Shown in pieces: positions 1 to 6,829 of a stretch of 8,427 bases of DNA (positions within the stretch are counted from its first letter, which is position 1; every line of letters begins with the position of its first letter). Source of the stretch: Ferrovibrio sp035304305 (GTDB taxonomy: Bacteria > Pseudomonadota > Alphaproteobacteria > Ferrovibrionales > Ferrovibrionaceae); NCBI RefSeq assembly GCF_035304305.1, contig NZ_DATGQG010000140.1, forward strand, positions 1 to 8,427, read 5' to 3'. The notes under the pieces were generated by a model, which saw only the letters and a program-made list of their open reading frames with translations, was not told the origin of the DNA and made no database searches. Made by a program: the position numbers and the translations under genes.

Positions 1-1
1 C

Positions 2-1039
2 TCACCCCACCGCCCGCAGCAGCACGAGTCCGCCGACGAAGAGCAGGATGACGGCGGCTGAGTCGTAGCCCATCCGCATCACCACGGGATTGCGGCGTTC
101 CAGCAGACCGACGAGGAAGATGCCGGTCAGCGCGGCGCCGAGCAGGGCCGAGACGGTTTCGAAGGCTCCCAGCTCGCTGATCACCGGCCCGCCGTCGAAG
201 GCGATGTCGGCCAGCAGGATCAGCGACAGGTTGACGAAATTGGTGCCGAGCACCTGGCCGAAGGCCATGTCGTACTGCCGGATGCGCAGAGCGGCGACGA
301 TGGTGCTCAGTTCCGGCATCGAGGTCGAGATTCCGATCAGCGCGAATCCCACCATGCCGGAGCCGAGCCCCGTCTGCTCCGCCAGCGCGTCGCCGGTCTG
401 CGACAGCATGTAGCCGGCCACGAAAATAACGCCACCGGCAATCACCGTCCGGATCACCAGGCCGCGCAGCGAATACGGCAGGCTCTCCTCCTCCGCTGCA
501 TCCGCCCGCACGTCCTTCTGCTTCACCATCCAGCGCGCGCGCCGGTCATAGCCCGCCGCGGCCCAGAAGCCGCCGATGCTGAGCGCGCAGAGCGCAACCG
601 CCCAGAGGCCCACGCCGAAGACCGGGATGTCGCCGGTGGTCACGGCGGCAGCAACCGCGATCAGCACGATCATGCTCAGGGTCGCCATCATCATCGTCGA
701 CGGCTTCGCCACCACGGCGGTGACGGCGTCGCGGCCGATGAAGGCATCGGCGACGGCCAGCAGCAGGATGTTGATCGCGGCGCTGCCGAGCAGGTTGTTG
801 ATGGCCAGCGCCGGATTGCCGATCACCGAAGCGGTGATCGCATTCGCGACTTCCGGCAGCGATGTGATCACGCCGAGCAGCAGCATGCCGGCCAGTGCGC
901 GCCCCATGCCGGTCCGCCCGGCGATGGCATCGGTATATTGAGCAAGCCGCGTGCCGGCCATCCAGACCAGCACGGCGGCGGCGAGGAAGATCAGCGCGTT
1001 AACCCAGAGCGGATAATCCTGTGCATCGGCAAGCGGCAT
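2..1039 (-). CDS. CaCA-family cation/Ca2+ exchanger (NCX-like)
   Basis: Predicted 345-residue inner-membrane antiporter of the Ca2+/cation antiporter superfamily, likely exporting Ca2+ in exchange for Na+ or H+. The sequence has the two inverted alpha repeats of this family: alpha-1 around residues 50-98 (GVITSLPEVANAI, with E63, then NNLLGSAAIN) and alpha-2 around 230-278 (GISTSMPELSTI, with E243, then GQVLGTNFVN). About ten hydrophobic segments are split into two halves by a charged cytoplasmic loop at roughly 164-190. Length is near the usual 310-350 residues. The start has a GGAG Shine-Dalgarno 5 bases upstream (1045-1048) and the TGA stop lies at the window edge, so the gene is complete. 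Two ion-site positions are unusual: Ala87 where alpha-1 usually has GSN, and Gln262 where alpha-2 usually has Asp or Asn. The transported ions are therefore uncertain. It lies 100 bases downstream of the glutamate dehydrogenase gene on the same strand, perhaps partly co-transcribed. Confidence 0.9.
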   Translation of the reverse strand: MPLADAQDYPLWVNALIFLAAAVLVWMAGTRLAQYTDAIAGRTGMGRALAGMLLLGVITSLPEVANAITASVIGNPALAINNLLGSAAINILLLAVADAFIGRDAVTAVVAKPSTMMMATLSMIVLIAVAAAVTTGDIPVFGVGLWAVALCALSIGGFWAAAGYDRRARWMVKQKDVRADAAEEESLPYSLRGLVIRTVIAGGVIFVAGYMLSQTGDALAEQTGLGSGMVGFALIGISTSMPELSTIVAALRIRQYDMAFGQVLGTNFVNLSLILLADIAFDGGPVISELGAFETVSALLGAALTGIFLVGLLERRNPVVMRMGYDSAAVILLFVGGLVLLRAVG

Positions 1040-1044
1040 GGAAG

Positions 1045-1048
1045 CTCC
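1045..1048 (-). promoter_or_regulatory. Ribosome binding site of the exchanger gene
   Basis: GGAG on the minus strand lies 5 bases before the ATG at 1039. This supports that start over any later in-frame start. Confidence 0.6.
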
Positions 1049-1061
1049 GGGCGGAGAACAA

Positions 1062-1080
1062 CCCCGGCGGAATGCCGGGG
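1062..1080 (-). terminator. GC hairpin between gdh and the exchanger gene; possible weak terminator
   Basis: A perfect 7-bp inverted repeat (CCCCGGC / GCCGGGG) encloses a 5-base loop. Read on the minus strand it is followed by TTGTTCTCC, a broken T-rich tract rather than a clean U-run. It lies 59 bases past the stop of the dehydrogenase gene and 22 bases before the exchanger ATG. It could be a weak or attenuating terminator, or an mRNA-stabilising stem between the two genes. Confidence 0.35.
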
Positions 1081-1139
1081 CCCGTCACTTCAATGCCGGA
1101 AGCCGCTACAGGTTCACTCCGGATGGTGCGCTCGCCCGG

Positions 1140-2423
1140 TCACGCCGTGAAGAATTTCTGCGTGCCGTGCGCCTCGATGGCCTGGGCAAGCCGCGCCAGC
1201 GCATGCACATAGGCGGCGCTGCGCATGCTGATCCTGCTGTCCCGGGCACGCTGCCAGATGGCAAGGCCCTCGGTCTCCATGCTCGCCTTCAGGCGCGCAT
1301 GCACTTCCTCGACGGTCCAGTAATAGCCCTGGCGGTTCTGCACCCATTCGAAATACGACACCGTCACGCCGCCGGCATTGGCGAGAATGTCCGGCAGCAC
1401 GACCACGCCGCGCTTCTCCAGCATCGCATCGGCTTCCGGCGTGATCGGACCGTTGGCGAGTTCCAGCACCAGCTTCGCCTTCACCTCGCCGGCATTGTCG
1501 CGATGGATGAGGTCTTCCATCGCCGCCGGCACCAGGATGTCGCAATCGATGCCGATCAGCGCTTCGGCGGGCAGCAGCCTGGCCTGGCTGCCGGCTGCCG
1601 CGGCCGCCTCCGGCGCGGCCAGCGAGCCATGCTGCGCCTTGGCCCCGATCAGCGCGGTCACGTCGAGGCCGTCCGGCGCATGCAGGCAGCCATGGGAATC
1701 CGAAATCGCCACGATGCGGTAGCCGTCGCCGGCCATCAGGCGGGCGATATGCTGGCCGGCATTGCCGAAGCCCTGGATGGCGACGCGCGCGCCGGGCTTC
1801 ACGCCGAGTTCGGTCGCCAGCCGGCGCACCAGGTAATAGCCGCCGCGCGCCGTGGCATCCTCGCGGCCGAGCGAGCCGCCCAGCGCGATCGGCTTGCCGG
1901 TGATCACCGCCGGTGTGGTGGCGCCGACGATGGAGGAATATTCGTCGGCCATCCAGCCCATGATCATCGCGTTGGTGTAGACGTCGGGCGCCGGGATGTC
2001 GCGGTCAGGCCCGACGACGCGGGAGAAAGCCTGCATGTAGGCGCGCGACAGCCGCTCCAGCTCCGCCTTCGACAGCGCATGGGGATCGACGCGGATCGCA
2101 CCCTTGCCGCCGCCATAGGGCAGATTCATCACGGCGCATTTGAAAGTCATCCAGAAGGCCAGCGTCTCGACCTCGTCGGCGGTCGCGTCCGGGTGGAAGC
2201 GGATGCCGCCCTTGGTCGGGCCGCGCGTGTCGTCGTAGCGGCAGCGCCAGGCCATGAAGGATTTGCGCGAGCCGTCATCCATGCGGATCATCAGCCGCAC
2301 CTGCATGGTCTCGCGCGGGAAGCGCAGCTTCTCCAGAACATCGCCGTCGATCTGGAGATGTCGGGCAGCCTCATCGAGGCGGGTCAGAGCGTGGTCAAGC
2401 ATCGAAACGGGCGTGGCGGACAT
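1140..2423 (-). CDS. gdhA: Glutamate dehydrogenase (Glu/Leu/Phe/Val dehydrogenase family), probably NAD-linked
   Basis: A 427-residue cytoplasmic enzyme expected to catalyse reversible oxidative deamination of glutamate to 2-oxoglutarate and ammonia. Length matches the small hexameric RocG/GudB-type enzymes. The N-terminal catalytic domain carries the substrate lysines K71 (GPTKGGIRFHP), K95 (TFKCAVMNLP) and K107 (PYGGGKGA), plus the catalytic Asp at D142 (DRDIPAPD). The Rossmann domain shows GFGNAG at 218-223, with Asp242 at the end of the following strand (AISDSHG). An acid there usually favours NAD+ over NADP+, so the cofactor call is an inference. Conserved ELANGPITPEAD (321-332) and LPDILANAGGVTVSYFEW (343-360) complete the family pattern. 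The usual GGGKGG is GGGKGA here. The start is the ATG at 2423, with a modest GAGAAG 6 bases upstream. Leucine or phenylalanine dehydrogenases are shorter (about 350-370 residues), so glutamate is the best substrate guess. The gdhA symbol is used in the family sense only. Confidence 0.92.
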   Translation of the reverse strand: MSATPVSMLDHALTRLDEAARHLQIDGDVLEKLRFPRETMQVRLMIRMDDGSRKSFMAWRCRYDDTRGPTKGGIRFHPDATADEVETLAFWMTFKCAVMNLPYGGGKGAIRVDPHALSKAELERLSRAYMQAFSRVVGPDRDIPAPDVYTNAMIMGWMADEYSSIVGATTPAVITGKPIALGGSLGREDATARGGYYLVRRLATELGVKPGARVAIQGFGNAGQHIARLMAGDGYRIVAISDSHGCLHAPDGLDVTALIGAKAQHGSLAAPEAAAAAGSQARLLPAEALIGIDCDILVPAAMEDLIHRDNAGEVKAKLVLELANGPITPEADAMLEKRGVVVLPDILANAGGVTVSYFEWVQNRQGYYWTVEEVHARLKASMETEGLAIWQRARDSRISMRSAAYVHALARLAQAIEAHGTQKFFTA

Positions 2424-2873
2424 GACAATCTTCTCGGTTTTTGTTTTTTTGGCGGACGAATGCCGCTGCGCACCGGATCATCCCGCAGCGCGCGGGTTCC
2501 GGCCACACAGGACGGAGACCTCGGGAATGGCGGATTTGGTCCGTTCCGGGAGGAATGGCCGGCAGCATAAGGACCGCCCTCCGGTGGTTTCAAGGATGAA
2601 GTTCATCGCGGCCGGGACAATTCGCCGCAGCCGGGTAGGCAGGGTTCCGGCCCGTTCGGCCATTTTCTAGTTATGCGGGAACCGGATCGCGCCTTGCGTG
2701 TTAAGCCGCAAATCGCGTTCTGCCCAAGCCTGCAACAACACGGAACGCCGCCTCGCCCGAGACCTGGATGCGAACAGCCGCTGGCCGGCGGTCGGATGTC
2801 TGCGCCCTCACGCCGGGCGCGGCCGGCTCTTTGCCTGCGGCCGAGAACGGGAACCCTCGAGGAGGAAGAACCA
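2424..2873. other. 450-base divergent intergenic region
   Basis: This gap separates the divergent dehydrogenase gene (minus) and the cysteine-rich protein gene (plus), so it should hold promoters for both. I see no convincing small gene or RNA. Notable items are a T-rich stretch at 2438-2450 (TTTTTGTTTTTTT), which reads as an A-rich leader of the dehydrogenase mRNA, and a small inverted repeat TTGCG-N8-CGCAA at 2694-2711. The reading frame of the plus-strand gene stays open upstream to an ATG at 2673. That extension has no Shine-Dalgarno at 2673 and translates to a low-complexity Arg/Pro-rich stretch unlike the rest of the protein, so I read it as non-coding. No consensus -35/-10 pair can be called with confidence. 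Confidence 0.5.
2861..2866 (+). promoter_or_regulatory. Strong ribosome binding site deciding the start at 2874
   Basis: GGAGGA with a 7-base spacer to the ATG at 2874 is the strongest Shine-Dalgarno seen in the window. It fixes the start of the cysteine-rich protein at 2874 rather than at the in-frame ATG at 2673. Confidence 0.75.
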
Positions 2874-3491
2874 ATGTCCTGCATGCTGCTGCCGCCGGGC
2901 GGCGGGGGAAATCCCTGCCCGCCCGATTGCCTGCCGATCTGCACCGACGAGATGGATGAACTCCGCCATACCGGCTGGCGCTGGATCTCTCACCAGCTCG
3001 GACTGGACGGCAGCAAGGAAAGCCCCGTGAAGCAGTATATCGGCGTGGTCAGGCGCACCGACGGCCTGCCCTTCTATGCCACGATCGCGGCGCCGCCCTG
3101 CGACGAGGACGCCCCGTCGGATGACTGGCGCGGCGCCTTCTATGCGCCCTTCGGCTTCTTCCGCCTCTGCGGCACGCTGCGCGGCCATGCCGGTGACGAC
3201 GACCGCTATCTTCTCGAGGTCGATGCCTGGCTGGAGGCGGAAGGCCGCGCCGGCAGCGGCCTGACCGCCGCCCGCTGGGTGATCGCCGGACCGCATCCGA
3301 AGGTCCGCGCGCCGAACCGCGCCGCCCTGCTGCAATCCATCGAGATCCGCTCCTCGGGGCCGCATGACGACGACGACCTCCGCTCCTGCATCGCGCTGCA
3401 TGCGCCGAACGCCGTCTGGGGCGATCCGCGCAGCGTGGTCGCGCAGCAATGCGGGGTCGCCGCGGCCTGTCTGATCGAAGCGGTCTGCTGA
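2874..3491 (+). CDS. Hypothetical cysteine-rich protein upstream of the cyclase
   Basis: A 205-residue protein that I do not recognise as any family. It has ten cysteines (3, 15, 19, 23, 76, 99, 172, 193, 199 and 205). An N-terminal cluster, PCPPDCLPIC at 14-23, gives C-x3-C-x3-C spacing, and three more lie in the last 13 residues. The N-terminus is rich in Gly and Pro (PPGGGGNP). The middle is aromatic and acidic (DDWRGAFYAPFGFFRLCG, 83-100), and an acidic patch DDDD sits at 165-168. There is no clear signal peptide or membrane helix, so it is probably cytoplasmic. The start at 2874 is set by GGAGGA 7 bases upstream. The cyclase gene begins 29 bases after its TGA stop, which suggests an operon and a linked role. 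The cysteines could bind metal or be redox-active, but the spacing matches no zinc motif I know. The gene is probably real, judging from its codon usage, ribosome site and tight spacing. Confidence 0.75.
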   Translation: MSCMLLPPGGGGNPCPPDCLPICTDEMDELRHTGWRWISHQLGLDGSKESPVKQYIGVVRRTDGLPFYATIAAPPCDEDAPSDDWRGAFYAPFGFFRLCGTLRGHAGDDDRYLLEVDAWLEAEGRAGSGLTAARWVIAGPHPKVRAPNRAALLQSIEIRSSGPHDDDDLRSCIALHAPNAVWGDPRSVVAQQCGVAAACLIEAVC

Positions 3492-3508
3492 GGGCGGAGC
3501 GTCGCGCC

Positions 3509-3513
3509 GGGAG
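3509..3513 (+). promoter_or_regulatory. Ribosome binding site deciding the cyclase start at 3521
   Basis: GGGAG with a 7-base spacer precedes the ATG at 3521. This start puts the first zinc-ribbon CxxC at residues 5-8. The earlier in-frame ATG at 3449 lies inside the upstream gene, lacks such a site and would add a meaningless 24-residue Arg-rich leader. Confidence 0.65.
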
Positions 3514-3520
3514 CAGGATC

Positions 3521-6500
3521 ATGGCCGGTTTCTGCATACGGTGCGGCGCCGCCCTGACGCGGCATGACGGGCAATGCCCCGCCTGCGGCGAGGCGGCCCT
3601 GCGATCCTGCGCCCAATGCGGCGCCGCGGTACCGCGACAGGCGCGCTTCTGCGCCGGCTGCGGCGCCGCGCTGGCGCCGGTCGCCGCGCCCGCCATCGCC
3701 CGAGCGCCGTCGGCGCAGCCCTCCGAGCGCAAGCTCGTCACGGTGATGTTCGTCGACATGATCGGCTCGCTGGCCAGCATCCGCGATGCCGATCCGGAAG
3801 AGGCGCATGAACTCTTCTCCCGCGTGCTCGGCGCCATGACCGATGCCGTGCATTCCTGCGGCGGCACGGTGGTGCGCACGCTCGGCGACGGGCTGATGGT
3901 GCTGTTCGGCGCGCCGGCCGCGCGCGAGGATCATGCCATCGGCGCCTGCCATGCGGCGCTGCGCATCATCGATGCCGTCGGCCGCATCCGCTCGCCGCTG
4001 GCCACGCCGAATGTACGGATCGGCCTGCATTCCGGACTCGTCGTGGTCGGACCGTCGGCCAACGATATCGGCGTCGACTACGATGCCGTCGGCGTGGCGG
4101 TGCATATCGCCGCGCGGCTGCAGCAGACCGCGGCGCCCGGCCGGGCGGTGATGACCGCCGCCACCCGCGACCTCGTGGCGCACGAAATGCTCACCGCCTC
4201 GCTCGGTCCGAAGCTGCTGAAGGGTCTCGACGAGCCGGTCGAGGTTTTCGAGCTGCACGGCATCGCGCGGCAGCGCGGCGCCGACGGGCAGGAAACCGCC
4301 GGCACCTTCGTTGGCCGCGCCTCGGAGCTGGCCGAACTCGCCGGCGCCCTGCGCTCGGCCCAGCTCGGCAAGGGACGCTTCATCGCCATCGTCGGCGAGG
4401 CCGGCATCGGCAAGACGCGGCTGATCGAGCGCTTCATGGACGAGCAGGCGGCGCAGATCCGCCAGTACCGCGTCACGCCCGACCGTTTCGCCGACACGAT
4501 CCCCTTCCATGCCATGCGCAACCTGATCGCCGCCATGCTCGGGATCAACGGCACCGAAGCCGAACAGCGCCAGCCCCTGCTGCTGCCGCATCTCGACGGC
4601 CTCGGCCTGATGCAGGAGGACATCCGCGTGCCGCTCTGCGCGCTGCTGGAGGCCGGCCCGCTGCCCGATTACTGGGACGATCTCGACCCGTCGCTGCGCG
4701 GCCAGATGACCGCGGCGGCGATCCGCAGCCTCATCACGGCGGAAAGCACGCGGCATCCGCTGCTGCTGGCGATCGACAATATCGAACGCGCCGATTCCGC
4801 GACGCTGACTGCCATCGACCTGCTGGGAAACGTGGTCGGCAGCCACGCCATCCTGCTCATCGTGTCGCACCGGCCGGACTTCGACCGCGACTGGCACCGC
4901 ATGGAGGGCTTCCGTCCGCTGCAGCTCGGCAGCTTCAGCCCCCGCGAAGCCGACGAACTGGTCGACCGCCTGATCGCCGCCGACGCGCCGCAGCCGCTGC
5001 GCCGGCAGCTCGGCGAGTGGAGCCAGGGCAATCCGCTGTTCCTGCACGAGGCGGTGAATTCCATGGTCGATGCCGGCCTGCTCACCGGCGCGCCGGGCGA
5101 GCGGCGCCTGCAGGATGACGCGATGCAGGTGGCGCCCCCGGCCTCGATCGCGGCGATGATCGCCGAGCGCATCGACCGCCTGCCGGCGCGGCACAAGCGG
5201 ATCCTGCTTACTGCCAGCGTGCTGGGCGAGCAGTTTCCGCTGTCGCTGCTGCAGGCGATTGCCGGCCCGGATGCCGCGGGGCTGGAGGATTCGCTGGCGG
5301 CGCTGGTGGCGCAGGATTTCCTCCGGCCGCTGGCGCGCCAGAGCGAACCCGCCTTCGGCTTCCGCCATGCCGTCTTCCAGGAGGTCTGCTATGCCAGCCT
5401 GCTGAAGAAACGCCGCCGCGAGCTGCATGCCATCGCCCTGGCCGCACTGGAGCGCGGCGAACAGCTGGCGGGCGGCGCCACGCTGGCAGGCCCGCTGGCC
5501 CATCACGCCTTCCGCGGCGGCCAGTGGGAGCGCGCCGTCGGCTATTGCCGCGCGGCGGGCCATCGCGCGCTGTCGCTCTCGGCCAACCGCGAGGCGGCGC
5601 GGCATTTCGAGAATGCCATCAATGCGCTCGGCCGCGCCGATCCGCAGGAGAAGCGGCTGGCCGACGCCATCGACCTGCAGCTGGAACTGCGCGCCGCCCT
5701 GGTGCCGCTGCTGCAGCTCGACAAGGTCGGCCGCATCCTGGCCGACAGCCATGCCCGCGCGCAGAGGCTGGGTGACGGCGTCCGGCTGGCGCGCATCACC
5801 GGCTTCATGGCCGGTCATGCCTATCTCACCGACCGGCCGCAGCGGGCGGTCACGCTGGCGCTCGACGCCTTGCGGCTGGCGCGACGATCCGGCGAGGCGG
5901 AACTGCAGATGGCGCCGGTGATCTATCTCGGCCAGGCGCTGCATGCGCTGGGCCGCTTCCGCCGCTCGATCGCCATGCTGCAGCGGAACCTGCGCGCCGC
6001 TCCCCTGCCCGATCCGCGCGCGACATTGGGCCTGCCCAGCCTGCCGGGCGTGATGACGGCGCGCTGGATCGCGCTGTCGCTGGCCGAGCTCGGACATTTC
6101 CGCGCGGCGGAGGATTACGCCGGCCGCAGCGACCGGGCGGGACAGACCGGATCGCGGCCCTTCGACCAGGTCTATTCCCATTCCGCGCTGGGCTTCCTGA
6201 TGCTGCTGCGCGGCGATTACGAACAGGCGCGCGAACACAGCGAGGCGGCCTTCTTCATCGCCGAGCGGCGCGACCTGCCCTTCATGATCCCGGTCGTCGC
6301 TTCCCAGCTCGGGCTGCTGCTGGCCTATGGCGGCGAGCCCGAGCGCGGCCTGCAGCTGGCGCGCCGGGCGGTGCGCGCCGCCGAGGACATCGGCATCGCG
6401 GCCGGACGGTCGCGCTGGCATGCGCGGCTGGGCGAGGTCTGCCTGCTGGCGGGCGACCGCGGCGAGGCCCTGCGCCAGGCCGAGATGGCGCTGGACATCG

Positions 6501-6829
6501 CCGGCCATAACGGCGAGGCGGGCTATGCCTGCTATGCGCGGCGCCTGCGCGGCCGGATCAGTCTGGAGAGCGGCTCCGACGACGCGGCCCTGCGGCAGGC
6601 GCGGATCGATTTCCTGGCCGCCGCCCATGACGCGCGCCGGCTGCAGATGGCGCCGCTGGCGGCGAAATGCGAACTGGACCTGGCGGAAGTGGCCCGGCGC
6701 AGCGGTCGCGCGAGCCTGGCGGCCCGCCACGTCGTCCGGGCGCTCGCCGCCTTCCGCCAGCTCGGCATGCCGGGCTGGGAAGCGCGCGCCCGGCAGCAGC
6801 AGGCGATGCTGGAACCGAGAGCGGCCTAA
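3521..6829 (+). CDS. Zinc-ribbon / class III nucleotide cyclase / STAND ATPase / TPR multidomain signalling protein
   Basis: A 1102-residue, probably cytoplasmic signalling protein. Residues 1-50 form a double zinc ribbon with four CxxC pairs (5/8, 19/22, 30/33, 44/47). After an Ala/Pro-rich linker, residues 69-250 are a class III adenylate/guanylate cyclase domain: metal ligands D79 (FVDMIGS) and D123 (LGDG), base-selecting D188 and transition-state R199 are present. Arg119 stands at the usual substrate-selecting Lys, and His195 at the usual Asn (VHIAARL). Residues 261-530 form a STAND/AAA_16-type ATPase with VGR (264-266), Walker A GEAGIGKT (292-299), Walker B LLLAID (414-419), a sensor-like ILLIVSHRPD (444-453) and the STAND motif GNPLFLHE (503-510). 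A winged-helix-like segment follows (about 540-625). The rest (about 655-1095) is alpha-helical with TPR-like repeats. Expected activity is cAMP synthesis from ATP, gated by ligand binding to the TPR tail and by the ATPase. Its 3' end overlaps the convergent rfbA gene by 4 bases. The zinc-ribbon/cyclase/ATPase/TPR layout is known in proteobacteria, but the signal sensed is unknown. Confidence 0.9.
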   Translation: MAGFCIRCGAALTRHDGQCPACGEAALRSCAQCGAAVPRQARFCAGCGAALAPVAAPAIARAPSAQPSERKLVTVMFVDMIGSLASIRDADPEEAHELFSRVLGAMTDAVHSCGGTVVRTLGDGLMVLFGAPAAREDHAIGACHAALRIIDAVGRIRSPLATPNVRIGLHSGLVVVGPSANDIGVDYDAVGVAVHIAARLQQTAAPGRAVMTAATRDLVAHEMLTASLGPKLLKGLDEPVEVFELHGIARQRGADGQETAGTFVGRASELAELAGALRSAQLGKGRFIAIVGEAGIGKTRLIERFMDEQAAQIRQYRVTPDRFADTIPFHAMRNLIAAMLGINGTEAEQRQPLLLPHLDGLGLMQEDIRVPLCALLEAGPLPDYWDDLDPSLRGQMTAAAIRSLITAESTRHPLLLAIDNIERADSATLTAIDLLGNVVGSHAILLIVSHRPDFDRDWHRMEGFRPLQLGSFSPREADELVDRLIAADAPQPLRRQLGEWSQGNPLFLHEAVNSMVDAGLLTGAPGERRLQDDAMQVAPPASIAAMIAERIDRLPARHKRILLTASVLGEQFPLSLLQAIAGPDAAGLEDSLAALVAQDFLRPLARQSEPAFGFRHAVFQEVCYASLLKKRRRELHAIALAALERGEQLAGGATLAGPLAHHAFRGGQWERAVGYCRAAGHRALSLSANREAARHFENAINALGRADPQEKRLADAIDLQLELRAALVPLLQLDKVGRILADSHARAQRLGDGVRLARITGFMAGHAYLTDRPQRAVTLALDALRLARRSGEAELQMAPVIYLGQALHALGRFRRSIAMLQRNLRAAPLPDPRATLGLPSLPGVMTARWIALSLAELGHFRAAEDYAGRSDRAGQTGSRPFDQVYSHSALGFLMLLRGDYEQAREHSEAAFFIAERRDLPFMIPVVASQLGLLLAYGGEPERGLQLARRAVRAAEDIGIAAGRSRWHARLGEVCLLAGDRGEALRQAEMALDIAGHNGEAGYACYARRLRGRISLESGSDDAALRQARIDFLAAAHDARRLQMAPLAAKCELDLAEVARRSGRASLAARHVVRALAAFRQLGMPGWEARARQQQAMLEPRAA

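Noticed and set aside
1038..2570. Plus-strand open frame of 510 codons opposite the glutamate dehydrogenase gene
   Set aside because: It is rich in His, Arg and Gln, without motifs, and lies opposite a well-matched enzyme. It is a GC-bias shadow.
2650..2672. GGCC-CGTTC-GGCC followed by ATTTTCT as a plus-strand terminator
   Set aside because: The stem is only 4 bp and no plus-strand gene lies upstream to be terminated.
2673..2873. N-terminal extension of the cysteine-rich protein from an ATG at 2673
   Set aside because: There is no ribosome site at 2673, the translation is low-complexity Arg/Pro-rich, and a strong GGAGGA sits before the ATG at 2874.
3449..3520. Upstream start of the cyclase protein at 3449, overlapping the preceding gene
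   Set aside because: It would add an Arg-rich leader with no family match. GGGAG before 3521 and the zinc-ribbon position favour the later start.
3206..6730. Antisense open frame of 1174 codons opposite the cyclase gene
   Set aside because: Its product is rich in Gln, Arg and Ala with no domain, while the plus strand encodes clear cyclase, ATPase and TPR motifs. Long antisense frames are expected in GC-rich genes with biased third positions.
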